Shown here in pieces: positions 56,248 to 64,000 of a stretch of 64,000 bases of DNA. Source of the DNA: Mycteria americana. Lineage: Eukaryota > Chordata > Aves > Ciconiiformes > Ciconiidae. Position 1 is the first letter of the stretch. Each line of letters begins with the position of its first letter. The notes under the pieces are model-generated. The model saw nothing but the letters and a program-made list of their open reading frames with translations, made no database searches and was not told the DNA's origin. Both the position numbers and the translations under genes were made by a program. The stretch spans positions 5,206,770-5,270,769 of the forward strand of contig NW_027445436.1 in NCBI RefSeq assembly GCF_035582795.1. Reading direction: 5' to 3'.

Positions 56248-56934
56248 TCATTGGCTATTCTCACCCAAAATCAAATCCCCTTGAGGTACACATCGGACTT
56301 CCCCATCCTTTCGCATTACCCACCAAGTGCACCCGGGTCCTTGAGCAAAAGCAATCCCACGAATGGGCTTGCCTTTGCCCAAGGCAGGAGTAACCCAGAC
56401 TGTCTTCCCCAGCATGTTTTTTATGTGCACTACAGGGACCTTATCCCCTTCTACAGTGCGTAAAAGTTTTGATTGGGCAGGGCCAGGTCGATTGACAGAT
56501 CCTCTAGTGTTAACTAACCAGGTGGCCTTTGGTAAATGTGTATCCCAATGTTTGAACGTCCCACCACCCATTGCTCTCAGTGTAGTTTTTAACAGTCCAC
56601 TGTATCGTTCAATTTTCCCAGAGGCTGGTGCATGATAGGGGATGTGATAAACCCACTCAATGCCATGCTCTTTGGCCCAGGTGTCTATGAGGTTGTTTCG
56701 GAAATGAGTCCCGTTGTCTGACTCAATTCTCTCTGGGGCGCCATGTCGCCACAGGACTTGTTTTTCAAGGCCCAAGATAGTGTTCCGGGCAGTGGCATGG
56801 GGCACAGGATACGTTTCCAGCCATCCGGTGGTTGCTTCCACCATGGTGAGCACATAGCGCTTGCCTTGGCGGGTTTGTGGGAGCGTGATATAATCGATCT
56901 GCCAGGCCTCCCCATATTTATATTTCAGCCATCA
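56248..56934 (-). pseudogene. pol: ERVL-like integrase core and C-terminus
   Basis: Asp of the first catalytic motif at 56893-56895 (QIDYI), second Asp at 56716-56718 (ESDNGTHF), Glu at 56608-56610 (SGKIERYSG): a complete D,D35E. The C-terminal domain has VVHIKNMLGKTVWV and a late WW-containing block. The TGA at 56932-56934 separates it from the zinc region. From 56853 the frame is open to the natural end at 56248. No env follows. Confidence 0.92.
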
Positions 56935-57416
56935 CCCTCCATACCACAGAGGCTTTAACCGCTTGGATTGTTTAATTGCAGCGCATGTTTCACATTCATG
57001 GATAACCTGTGCAATAGTGTCCATGGTTAAGTCCACCCCTCGATCACGAGCCCATCTATATGTTGCATCTCTTCCTTGATGGCCTGAGGTGTCATGGACC
57101 CATAGCGCTATAAATAATTCACCCTTATGTTGCCAGTCCAGGTCCACCTGAGCCACTTCAATCTTAGCAGCCTGATCCACCTGCTGGTTGTTTTGATGTT
57201 CCTCAGTGGCCGACTCTTGGGTACATGAGCATCTACGTGACGTACTTTTACAACTAGGTTCTCTACTCGGGCAGCAATATCTTGCCACAGTGCTGCAGCC
57301 CAGATGGGTTTGCCTCTGCGCTGCCAATTGTTCTGCTTCCATTGCTGTAACCACCCCCACAAGGCATTCGCCACCATCCATGAGTCAGTATAGAGATAAA
57401 ACATTGGCCACTTTTC
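56935..57416 (-). pseudogene. pol: ERVL-like RNase H end and integrase zinc domain
   Basis: YTDSWMVANALWGWLQQWKQ (RNase H catalytic Asp) and VKVRHVDAHVPKS in one frame. A frame change near 57210 (one base fewer than at 39499-39505 in copy 2) then leads to VDQAAKIEVAQVDLDW and the zinc motif HDTSGHQGRDATYRWARDRG ... CETC (HHCC type). Confidence 0.9.
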
Positions 57417-58724
57417 TCATTCAGCAATGTCTAAAGCCAGCTGAATGGCTTTAACTTCTGCAAATTGGCTTGATTCACCATCTCCTTCAGCAGTTTCTAC
57501 CACTTGTCGTATAGGACTCCATACAGCAGCCTTCCACCTCCGATGCTTTCCTACAATATGACAGGACCCATCAGTGAACAGGGCATATTGCTTCTCATTT
57601 GCTGGTAGTTTATTGTACAGTGGGGCCTCCTCAGCACGTGTCACCTCCTCCTCTGGCGATATTCTGAAATCTTTGCCTTCTGGCCAGTCCATAATTACTT
57701 CCAAGATTCCTGGGCGATTGGGGTTTCCTATCCGAGCCCGTTGTGTGATCAGTGCAACCCACTTACTCCACGTAGCATCAGTTGCATGATGTGTAGAGGG
57801 GACCCTCCCTTTGAACATCCAACCCAGCACCGGCAGTCGAGGTGCCAAGAGGAGTTGTGCTTCCGTACCAACCACTTCTGAAGCAGCTCGAACCCCTTCA
57901 TATGCTGCCAATATCTCTTTTTCAGTTGGAGTATAGTGGGCCTCGGATCCTCTGTATCCCCGACTCCAAAACCCTAAGGGTCGACCTCGAGTCTCCCCTG
58001 GTGCTTTCTGCCAGAGGCTCCAGGTAGGGCCATTCTCCCCGGCTGCAGTGTAGAGCACATTTTTTACGTCTTGCCCTGCCCGGACTGGCTCAAGGGCTAC
58101 TGCATGAACTATCTCCCGTTTAATTTGTTCAAAGGCTTGTCGTTGCTCAGGGCCCCATTTGAAATCGTTCTTCTTCCGGGTCACTTGGTAGAGAGGGCTT
58201 ACGATCAGACTGTAATTTGGAATATGCATTCTCCAAAAACCCACAACGCCTAAGAAAGCTTGTGTTTCCTTTTTGCTAGTTGGTGGAGACATGGCTGTTA
58301 TTTTGTTGATCACATCCATTGGGATCTGACGACGTCCATCTTGCCATTTTATTCCTAAAAACTGGATTTCCTGTGCAGGTCCCTTGACCTTACTTTGTTT
58401 TATGGCAAAGCCGGCTTTCAGGAGGATCTGGACTATTTTCTTCCCTTTCTCAAAAACTTCCTCTGCTGTATTGCCCCACACGATAATGTCATCAATGTAT
58501 TGCAGATGTTCTGGAGCTTCACCCTGTTCCAATGCAGTCTGAATCAGTCCATGGCAAATGGTAGGGCTGTGTTTCCACCCCTGGGGCAGTCGATTCCAGG
58601 TGTACTGAACGCCCCTCCAAGTGAAAGCAAACTGTGGCCTGCACTCTGCTGCCAAAGGGATTGAGAAAAACGCATTAGCAATATCAATTGTAGCATACCA
58701 TTTGGCTGCTTTTGACTCCAGTTC
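57417..58724 (-). pseudogene. pol: ERVL-like RT and RNase H
   Basis: An open frame of 412 codons from 58655 plus the upstream motif A (ATIDIANAFFSIPL, up to 58724). It includes NRLPQGWKHSPTICHGL, the active site YIDDIIVWG, FLGIKWQDG, AFLGVVGFWRMHIPNY, LYTAAGENGPTWSLW and the RNase H start YALFTDGSCHIVG and SSQFAEVKAIQLALD. The YIDD with PQGWKHSPT...HG pattern is ERVL-like. The frame ends at TGA 57417-57419, where copy 1 has CGA. It is in the same frame as the protease ORF, from which only the TAG at 58725-58727 separates it. Confidence 0.93.
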
Positions 58725-59432
58725 CTATTGCAGTTCCAGCATGTCCGGCACGGCAGCACTCAGGGGCGGCGTGACTTCATTCAGGCCACGATAGTCTACT
58801 GTCATTCTCCACTCTCCATTAGACTTTCTCACTGGCCATATAGGACTGTTAAAAGGTGAACGAGTCTTGCTGATCACTCCTTGGCTCTCTAGTCGATGAA
58901 TCAGCTCATGGATGGGAATCAGGGAGTCTCGGTTGGTGCGATATTGCCTCCGGTGCACCATTGTGGTAGCGATTGGCACCTGTTGTTCTTCGACCCTCAG
59001 CAACCCCACAACAGAAGGGTCCTCTGAGAGACCGGGCAAGGCAGACAGCTGTTTAATTTCTTCCGTCTCCAAGGCAGCTATACCAAAAGCCCACCAGTAC
59101 CTTTTTGGGTCCTTGAAATACCCTCTCCTGAGGTAATCTATGCCAAGGATGCACGGAGCCTCTGGGCCAGTCACAATGGGGTGCTTTTGCCACTCATTCC
59201 CATTTAGGCTCACTTCGGCCTCCCATACAGTCAGTTGTTGGGATCCCCCTGTCACTCCACAAATACAGATAGGTTCTGCCCCTGTATAGCTTGATGGCAT
59301 CAGGGTACACTGTGCACCGGTGTCTACTAGAGCTTTATACTCCTGTGGGTCTGATGTGCCAGGCCATCGAATCCACACAGTCCAGTAAACCCGGTTGTCC
59401 CTTTCCTCCACCTGGCTGGAGGCAGGGCCGCC
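58725..59432 (-). CDS. pol: ERVL-like protease and RT N-terminus (frame ends at TAG)
   Basis: This continues the gag frame after the UAG at 59435-59433. The protease has VDTGAQCTLMP (catalytic Asp at 59324-59322) and ILGIDYLRRGYF at its end. RT begins with the linker VGLLRVEEQQVPIATT and SPFNSPIWPVRKSNGEWRMT, VDYRGLNEVTPPLSAAVPDM, strongly ERVL-like. It ends at TAG 58725-58727 inside RT (a glutamine codon could be converted by one change), so it cannot make full Pol. Translation would depend on readthrough of the gag stop. Confidence 0.88.
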   Translation of the reverse strand, partial: GGPASSQVEERDNRVYWTVWIRWPGTSDPQEYKALVDTGAQCTLMPSSYTGAEPICICGVTGGSQQLTVWEAEVSLNGNEWQKHPIVTGPEAPCILGIDYLRRGYFKDPKRYWWAFGIAALETEEIKQLSALPGLSEDPSVVGLLRVEEQQVPIATTMVHRRQYRTNRDSLIPIHELIHRLESQGVISKTRSPFNSPIWPVRKSNGEWRMTVDYRGLNEVTPPLSAAVPDMLELQ

Positions 59433-60965
59433 CTAATCCTGGTCATAATATTCATTACCCTTTTCTTGTGTATATGAGTCAGGAATTTCTTCATTAAAAT
59501 CAGGAGTAAGATCAGCCCTTTTACTCTGTCTGGGGAACTGCCCACTGGAAACCGGAGCAGCAATTTTCCTGGAAGAACTCCCTTTGGGGATTGTTTTTCC
59601 TTGCAACTCACGTACCCGTGCCTCTAGGGTGGAGGTAGGTTTTCCATCCCACTTCCTCATGTCCTCTCCGTGGTCACGCAAGTAAAACCATAAGGTGCCC
59701 TGTGGTGTGTACCCTCTATATCCTCTCTCTTGAGCAGAACAACGCTGACTCCTAATAGCTGAGACACTGGTCCATATAGGTAGGGAGTAGGACAAATCCT
59801 CTTTGAACCGTTTAAACTCCTGGGACAGTTCCCGCACAGCTGAGACAAAGGAGGAAGAGATACTTTCTTCATATTCCCGGAGGTTACTAGCAGCTTCATT
59901 CACTGTTGGACCGTCTCGATCTTTCCACATCAGTATTGCCAATGAGTTGGCACACGACGGTGGTGCGTTTCGTACCAACTTCCGCCACATGGGTCTTGTG
60001 CACTGGACCTCGTCTGGATCTATGGGTGACCGCACGTCGTTCAGGTCACCATAAATCACTTCCAGCACGGCTAATTCCCTCAGGTACTGGATACCTTTCT
60101 CCATGGTGGTCCATTTCCCGGAGCGGTATACAACATCTTCCTTGAAGGGATATCTTTCCTTTATAGCTGACAGGAGTCGCCTCCAGAGGCTGAGGGCTGG
60201 TGCCCCTTTTCCAATCGCTTTGTCAATGCCCCCTTCCCTAGAAAGGGATCCCAGCTGCTTGGCTTCCTTACCCTCTAATTCCAGGCTATTGGCCCCGCTA
60301 TCCCAGCATCGGAGCAGCCAGGTGACAATGTGCTCCCCTGGATGACGGCTGAAATCTTTTCGCATATCTCGCAGCTCACTCAGGGATAGGGATCGGGTAG
60401 TTTCGGTCTCATTTACGAGTTCTTCCTCTTCCTCTTCCTCTCCCTGTGATGGGCCTGCTCCTTCATCTTCCCTTTCTAAACGAGCTGACTTTCGCTTCCA
60501 GGATTTCTTTTTATGTATAGGGGCGACTGATACTGACATGGGTTCGTTCCCTGTTTGAACCGCAATGCTTGTAACAGAGTTGTTCAGTGCAGCTGCAGCC
60601 GCAGTGCCTGTTGCAGGGGGAATCGGAACAGCCGCAGTGCCTGTCGCAGTGGGGGCTGGAGCAGCCGCAGTGTCTGTCGCAGGGGGGGCTGGAGCAGCCG
60701 CAGTGCCTGTCGCAGGGGGGGCTGGAGCAGCCGGAGTGCCTGTTGTTTTGTCCCCAGATCCTTGAGGGTTCTGAGTAGCGTTAAACAGGGCTCGGTAGGC
60801 ATGGGCCAGACCCCAGCACATTGCAGTGATTTGTATCTCCTTAGAATTGCCAGAGTCACAGCATACTTTTTCCAAATATTCTACTAATTTTTCAGGATTC
60901 TGCACTTGTTCAGGGGTGAAGTTCCAAAACACTGGAGGTGCCCACCGCCCTAGGCATTTGCCCAT
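59433..60965 (-). CDS. gag: ERVL-like Gag polyprotein, intact 510-codon ORF
   Basis: This would form the particle core at the membrane. The start at 60965 gives Met-Gly-Lys-Cys, suitable for N-myristoylation. Order: a matrix-like N-terminus with PPVFWNFTPEQVQNPEKLVEYL, a Pro/Ala/Thr-rich tandem repeat (residues about 75-125), a Lys/Arg stretch, an acidic Glu run, a helical capsid-like region (TRSLSLSELRDMRKDF; WLLRCWDSGANSLEL), a block resembling a major-homology region (GTLWFYLRDHGEDMRKWDG) and a basic/acidic tail. No CCHC zinc knuckle is visible, unusual for orthoretroviral Gag but in line with spuma-like Gag. It ends at a UAG in frame with protease. The ORF is intact; expression is unknown. 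Confidence 0.9.
   Translation of the reverse strand: MGKCLGRWAPPVFWNFTPEQVQNPEKLVEYLEKVCCDSGNSKEIQITAMCWGLAHAYRALFNATQNPQGSGDKTTGTPAAPAPPATGTAAAPAPPATDTAAAPAPTATGTAAVPIPPATGTAAAAALNNSVTSIAVQTGNEPMSVSVAPIHKKKSWKRKSARLEREDEGAGPSQGEEEEEEELVNETETTRSLSLSELRDMRKDFSRHPGEHIVTWLLRCWDSGANSLELEGKEAKQLGSLSREGGIDKAIGKGAPALSLWRRLLSAIKERYPFKEDVVYRSGKWTTMEKGIQYLRELAVLEVIYGDLNDVRSPIDPDEVQCTRPMWRKLVRNAPPSCANSLAILMWKDRDGPTVNEAASNLREYEESISSSFVSAVRELSQEFKRFKEDLSYSLPIWTSVSAIRSQRCSAQERGYRGYTPQGTLWFYLRDHGEDMRKWDGKPTSTLEARVRELQGKTIPKGSSSRKIAAPVSSGQFPRQSKRADLTPDFNEEIPDSYTQEKGNEYYDQD
60598..60741 (-). repeat. 33-bp tandem repeat in gag (11-residue units)
   Basis: Four to five units of 33 bp encode TAAAPAPPATG and variants. 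It lies in the linker between the N-terminal domain and the charged region. Confidence 0.88.
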
Positions 60966-60971
60966 GCTATT

Positions 60972-61475
60972 CTACACACCCTGCCACTCATAACTATCCA
61001 GCCTTGGGGCAGATCTCTGGATGATATTCTGAAATTGCTTACTAACCCTGGACAAGATCGAAACAATATTCCCAAACAATACCAATACAAGTATCTTAAC
61101 TACCCAAGGTTGTTCAAAATACTGAAAAGTTACTGTAATGAAGGTGGAAGCATTGTAGAAGAAAGTAGTGAAGGTACAATTCTGCATTTCCTCCATAAAA
61201 AACCTCTCAGAGGAAGAAGTATCATTGCTAATTGTCTCCATAAGGTGGTACCCGACATACAGTAACAGTTTCAGTACAGCACTTAGATACCAAAATGAAC
61301 ACAAGGTCACTGTTTTAATAACAAATCTCCTAGGCAAAACATCACCAATTAAAGCAGAGCACAGCAAACTGCAAAAACCAACACCGATCTTTAACATGTA
61401 CGGCAAAGAAATGAGCATGGTGCAGATCAGGTAAACCGATGCTAGGAACAGATGGATCAATATCACATCCCACAA
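60972..61475 (-). CDS. Pre-gag multi-pass membrane ORF (167 codons), unknown function
   Basis: An open frame between primer site and gag. Hydrophobic segments at about residues 4-27, 30-48, 52-76, 108-120 and 124-142 suggest 4-5 membrane passes. Between the third and fourth lie three N-glycosylation sequons (NDT, NCT, NAS). It ends GWQGV-like (EWQGV) at UAG 60974-60972; the gag ATG follows six bases later in the same frame. Two older copies (26594-26968 and 37834-38393) keep the hydrophobic pattern; copy 2 lacks the separating stop. I do not recognise the family. It could be a separate leader protein or an N-terminal membrane extension of Gag comparable in concept to glycoGag. Copies 1 and 2 have a TAG after the first hydrophobic segment where this copy has AAG. 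Confidence 0.75.
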   Translation of the reverse strand: MWDVILIHLFLASVYLICTMLISLPYMLKIGVGFCSLLCSALIGDVLPRRFVIKTVTLCSFWYLSAVLKLLLYVGYHLMETISNDTSSSERFFMEEMQNCTFTTFFYNASTFITVTFQYFEQPWVVKILVLVLFGNIVSILSRVSKQFQNIIQRSAPRLDSYEWQGV

Positions 61476-61539
61476 CTACTAACAGATCTAAATTCCTTAA
61501 TACGCTCTGGTTAATCTGTTATTATCTCAAACCCTTCGA

Positions 61540-61557
61540 GCCCCACGTTGGGCGCCA
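61540..61557 (-). other. Primer-binding site, tRNA-Lys1,2 type (perfect)
   Basis: On the minus strand TGGCGCCCAACGTGGGGC, nine bases after the 5' LTR. This 18-mer is the site used by foamy viruses and Mason-Pfizer monkey virus with tRNA-Lys1,2 (from established knowledge). Confidence 0.92.
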
Positions 61558-61566
61558 AAAAAGGAC

Positions 61567-62181
61567 TGTCGTGGTTTAGCCCCAGCCGGCAGCCAAGAAC
61601 CACGCAGCCGCTCGCTCACTTCCCCCCCCCCGGTGGGATGGGGGAGAGAACCGAAAGAGCAAAAGTAAGAAAACTCGTGGGTTGAGATAATAACAGTTTA
61701 ATAATTGGAACAAAATAATAGTAATAATAATAATGAATTATAATGAGAGGGAAAAAAAACAATGAGAGAGAGAGGAACAAAACCCAAGGGAGGGAAAGAA
61801 AAAAAGGAAAATATACATAAAAAAAAATTACAACCGCTCACCACCCGCCGACCGACGCCCAGCCAGTCCCCGAGCAATGATCGCTACTCCCCGGCCAACT
61901 CCCCCCAGTTTATATACTGGGCATGACATCATATGGTATGGAATAGCCCTTTGGTCAGTTTGGATCAACTATCCTGGCTGTGCCCCCTCCCATTTCTTGG
62001 GCACCTGGCAGAGCATGGGGAGCTGAAGGGGGGAAAGAATCCTTGACCAATGTAAACACCGCTTAGCGACAGCCAAAACATCAGTGTGTTATCAATATTA
62101 TTCTTATACTAAAATCCAAAGCACAGCACTATACCGGCTACTAGAAAGAAAATTAACTCTATCCCAGCCGAAACCAGGACA
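61567..62181 (-). repeat. 5' LTR and promoter
   Basis: 615 bp. On the minus strand TGTCCTGGTTTCGGCTGGG ... GGGGCTAAACCACGACA. The TATA box (plus-strand GTTTATATA near 61909-61917) and ATTAAA (plus-strand TTTAAT at 61697-61702) lie in the expected order. Followed by GTGGG (62182-62186), the right TSD copy. Confidence 0.95.
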
Positions 62182-62186
62182 GTGGG

Positions 62187-63080
62187 ATAATTGCTGGAGG
62201 TGACTTACTTAGAAATCAAACTTATATTCACACTTTTAGGTAAGGTACAGCACTGAAGAAGATTCCCGGGTGGAATGCGGCTGACATGCAAGGCCATTCC
62301 ATGGAAGTTCCCTAGGCCTGTAACCTTAGACGTCGGTAACGCCAGGGGAGCTTGGTGTACTGACTCTAAGAAGGTACTGTTCGGAGGGTGGAGTGGTGTG
62401 GAGATGCCGCGGCCAGGCTCTGCAATTAAATGGGAACTCAAAGGTATTGTGTGTGACCAGTAAGCTGCACATATGCTATCCTGGGCCAACACTCTGTCAT
62501 GTTTCTGACAAAATGCTGTCCTTTGATGAACTTTGCTCATTATAACATCATTATAATACCAAAACACACCTCCATCCCAAAAGCTACCCACCTCCAAGGT
62601 GCGACCACCCCTCACTGAGCTTAAACAAAGATGTATGACTAGAGTCACTCAAGCTCCACCCGAAAGGTGAAAGATAGTATAAAATGGCTTAAGAGAAAGA
62701 GAATGTTAGGGAAGACACCATCGCGTACCACTCTGATGTTTGGGATCAGTCGACGGGCTGAGCCTCTCTTCCCCCCCATTGGGACGCCTTTGGGTAAGAG
62801 TCAAACACTTGGTTTTACCAAGTGCCTCCCCAGGAAACTTAGAAATCTCTCTAGAGTTGCTTTATCATCTTTAACGTGTTCATAGCCGGCAGTGTTACTC
62901 ATACTCTTGGTATTTGCATGTGCTTTGCAAACAGTGAATTTATCACCGGTAATCCAAAGAATCTGTGTATCTGTTGCTCTAATAAACTGCACTCTTCATT
63001 GATCTAGCCGTGGTAGTTATTGAACACGACCAGGCTCTTTAAGTGTGGCCGTGATAGTTCATGCAACACGACTAGACTGG
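62187..63080 (+). repeat. Probable LTR, unnamed family
   Basis: A TATA-like AGTATAAAATGG at 62675-62686 and AATAAACTGCACTC at 62981-62994 followed by a GT-rich U5-like stretch suggest one LTR on the plus strand. No second copy is in the window and the ends are not clear. Confidence 0.45.
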
Positions 63081-63144
63081 GGGTGCAGCGCGTTTAAATT
63101 AACGCTGTCGCCTTTACTCTGATGAATGGCTGCATATACAGTCC

Positions 63145-63290
63145 TTAGAAAATAACTGTTGACCAAGTCTGAGACTAGAACTGGACTTAGCCGTACCTAG
63201 ACTCCTCTCTGAGAAGGAGTTTAGAAAGCAAGGGGGTCCTGTCTGAACCTCGTGACTCAACGGGAGGGTTCCCCCCCCCTCAGCCGCTCC
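63145..63290 (+). repeat. LTR fragment of the env-bearing ERV family
   Basis: GTTGACCAAGTCTGAGACTAG ... GACTCAACGGGAGGG follows 35408-35518 of the 3' LTR with about 10% differences, in the same orientation. Only the central R portion is present. Confidence 0.85.
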
Positions 63291-63436
63291 TCAGACTCCT
63301 ATGCGCCAGTAACTCTTAACACAACAGGCGGTCTGTGCACAGGAAGATCATGCTGAGTCACATTCCCTTATTTGAGGAATTGCATCATCATCTTATCTGA
63401 GGCGAAAAAGGGTTGGGGGAATTTTAAGCCAAATGA

Positions 63437-64000
63437 CACTTTCAGATATCCCAAGATCCTTATTATGGTGTTAAGGCTGTGAAGAAGGTATTTGGGATGA
63501 GGATCTTTTGTGAGCTTTGTCATACATTGTATAACCATGGCCATAGCTATAAATATTATTGCTGGCTCTGCTTGTCTGACAACACTGCAGTTAACTTGGG
63601 GACAAGAATAATGTGCCCCAGCTGCAGGCTGTTGTGCAGATCTGGGGAATGTTTAGAGGCACAAGACCCAGGCTATTAAAAACCAAATTGATCTTTTGGC
63701 TATGATTTTCTGAGAAGTGTAAGGCCTATGTGGAAAAGCATCATGAATATAAAGGCTGGAAGTGCAGAAAGTGCTATAAAAAGTTCTGTAATGTAAACTA
63801 GTGCCAGCGTTTCATGCCCGTGATCAAAAAAAATCTAGAAGCAGGGCAGGACTATATTATCTATGACATGGAATGTATGCAGGAAACAGGGACACATATC
63901 CAGAACTACATTTTTGCCATGGACTTATCTCTGGATGCCACTTGGGATGAAGAAGAAAGGGCAGAAAGGAAAACTGAAAGAGAATGGAAGTTTAAAGGGG
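63437..64000 (+). pseudogene. Protein-primed family B DNA polymerase N-terminal part (Maverick/adintovirus-like), broken
   Basis: Frame one (63437-63676) encodes YYGVKAVKKVFG followed by two zinc-type Cys pairs, FCELC and YCWLC, and a later CPSC, ending at TAA 63676-63678. A second frame (63712-64000) gives KCRKCYKKFC, then a TAG at 63799-63801, then YIIYDMECMQETGTHI: an Asp-X-Glu exonuclease I motif followed by the Thr-His spacing seen in Maverick/Polinton and adintovirus polymerases. An acidic region follows to the window edge. Such enzymes replicate linear viral or transposon DNA from a protein primer. The palm domain would lie beyond 64000. Alternatives: bidnavirus-like or another protein-primed polymerase. 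Confidence 0.72.

Larger units (their letters stand above)
55225..62181 (-). mobile_element. Full-length ERVL/spuma-like provirus, TSD GTGGG
   Basis: Minus-strand order: 5' LTR (62181-61567), tRNA-Lys1,2 primer site, pre-gag membrane ORF, gag, protease, RT, RNase H, integrase, a non-coding 3' segment of about 420 bp (56247-55827, no env or dUTPase seen) and 3' LTR (55826-55225). GTGGG flanks both ends (55220-55224 and 62182-62186). The LTRs differ at roughly nine positions plus a few indels over about 600 bp, so the insertion is young. Yet pol carries two TGAs, one TAG and a frameshift, one TGA being shared with the older copy at 36386-39722. Confidence 0.96.

Noticed and set aside
54419..62186. 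Treating the LTR at 54419 as the partner of the ERVL-like provirus
   Set aside because: Its ends and sequence belong to another LTR family; the provirus has its own matched LTR pair and GTGGG duplication.
63479..63679. Small independent zinc-finger gene
   Set aside because: Cys pairs continue in the next frame and lead into an Exo I motif, so it is part of a broken polymerase rather than a separate 66-residue protein.

Overview
The window is repeat-rich vertebrate DNA, most likely from a bird. The evidence is two CR1 LINEs with the CR1-type endonuclease/reverse transcriptase and the short direct-repeat 3' end, plus many endogenous retroviruses (ERVs) and solo LTRs of avian style. I found no intact host gene, no tRNA or rRNA and no CRISPR array. 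Every recognisable coding region is a retroelement gene or, at the right edge, a virus-like DNA polymerase fragment, and nearly all carry stops, frameshifts or deletions. Such ERV density with deep nesting would suit a W chromosome or other low-recombination region, but that is inference. || Layout: 1-2890 holds the 5' end of a gammaretrovirus-like (class I) ERV on the minus strand, with a solo LTR inside gag. A related LTR lies at 3166-3730. 3731-9264 is AT-rich and non-coding apart from an LTR scrap at 5338. 9265-14895 is a class I provirus with both LTRs and gag, pro, pol and env remnants that have lost NC, RNase H and most of SU. 14896-20058 is non-coding with one GC-rich patch. 20059-25900 holds CR1 remnants on the minus strand, the larger one split by an LTR-type insertion at 22440-24759 flanked by a 5-bp target-site duplication (TSD). 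|| 26115-30327 is a heavily rearranged ERVL/spuma-like element, plus strand, ending in a fold-back LTR. 30328-31985 is a second truncated copy of the class I element, minus strand. 31986-35696 is an env-bearing class III-like ERV, plus strand, with integrase, env and 3' LTR. 36386-39722 is another ERVL-like copy whose 5' LTR carries a solo LTR of the preceding ERV. 39723-41540 holds an LTR-like block and a solo LTR. 41885-45103 is a long CR1, plus strand. 48072-50880 is a class I env and 3' LTR, minus strand. 53127-55217 holds older LTRs. || 55225-62181 is the best-preserved element: a full ERVL-like provirus on the minus strand with 5-bp TSD (GTGGG), LTRs about 1.5% different by eye, a tRNA-Lys1,2-type primer site, a multi-pass membrane ORF placed in frame just before gag, a 510-codon gag, a gag-UAG-pro junction, and pol with a few stops. 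62187-63290 holds more LTR debris. 63437-64000 is the start of a protein-primed family B DNA polymerase of Maverick/Polinton/adintovirus type, running off the window. || The two observations I rate highest are the conserved pre-gag membrane ORF of the ERVL-like family (three copies in this window) and the Maverick-type polymerase fragment.
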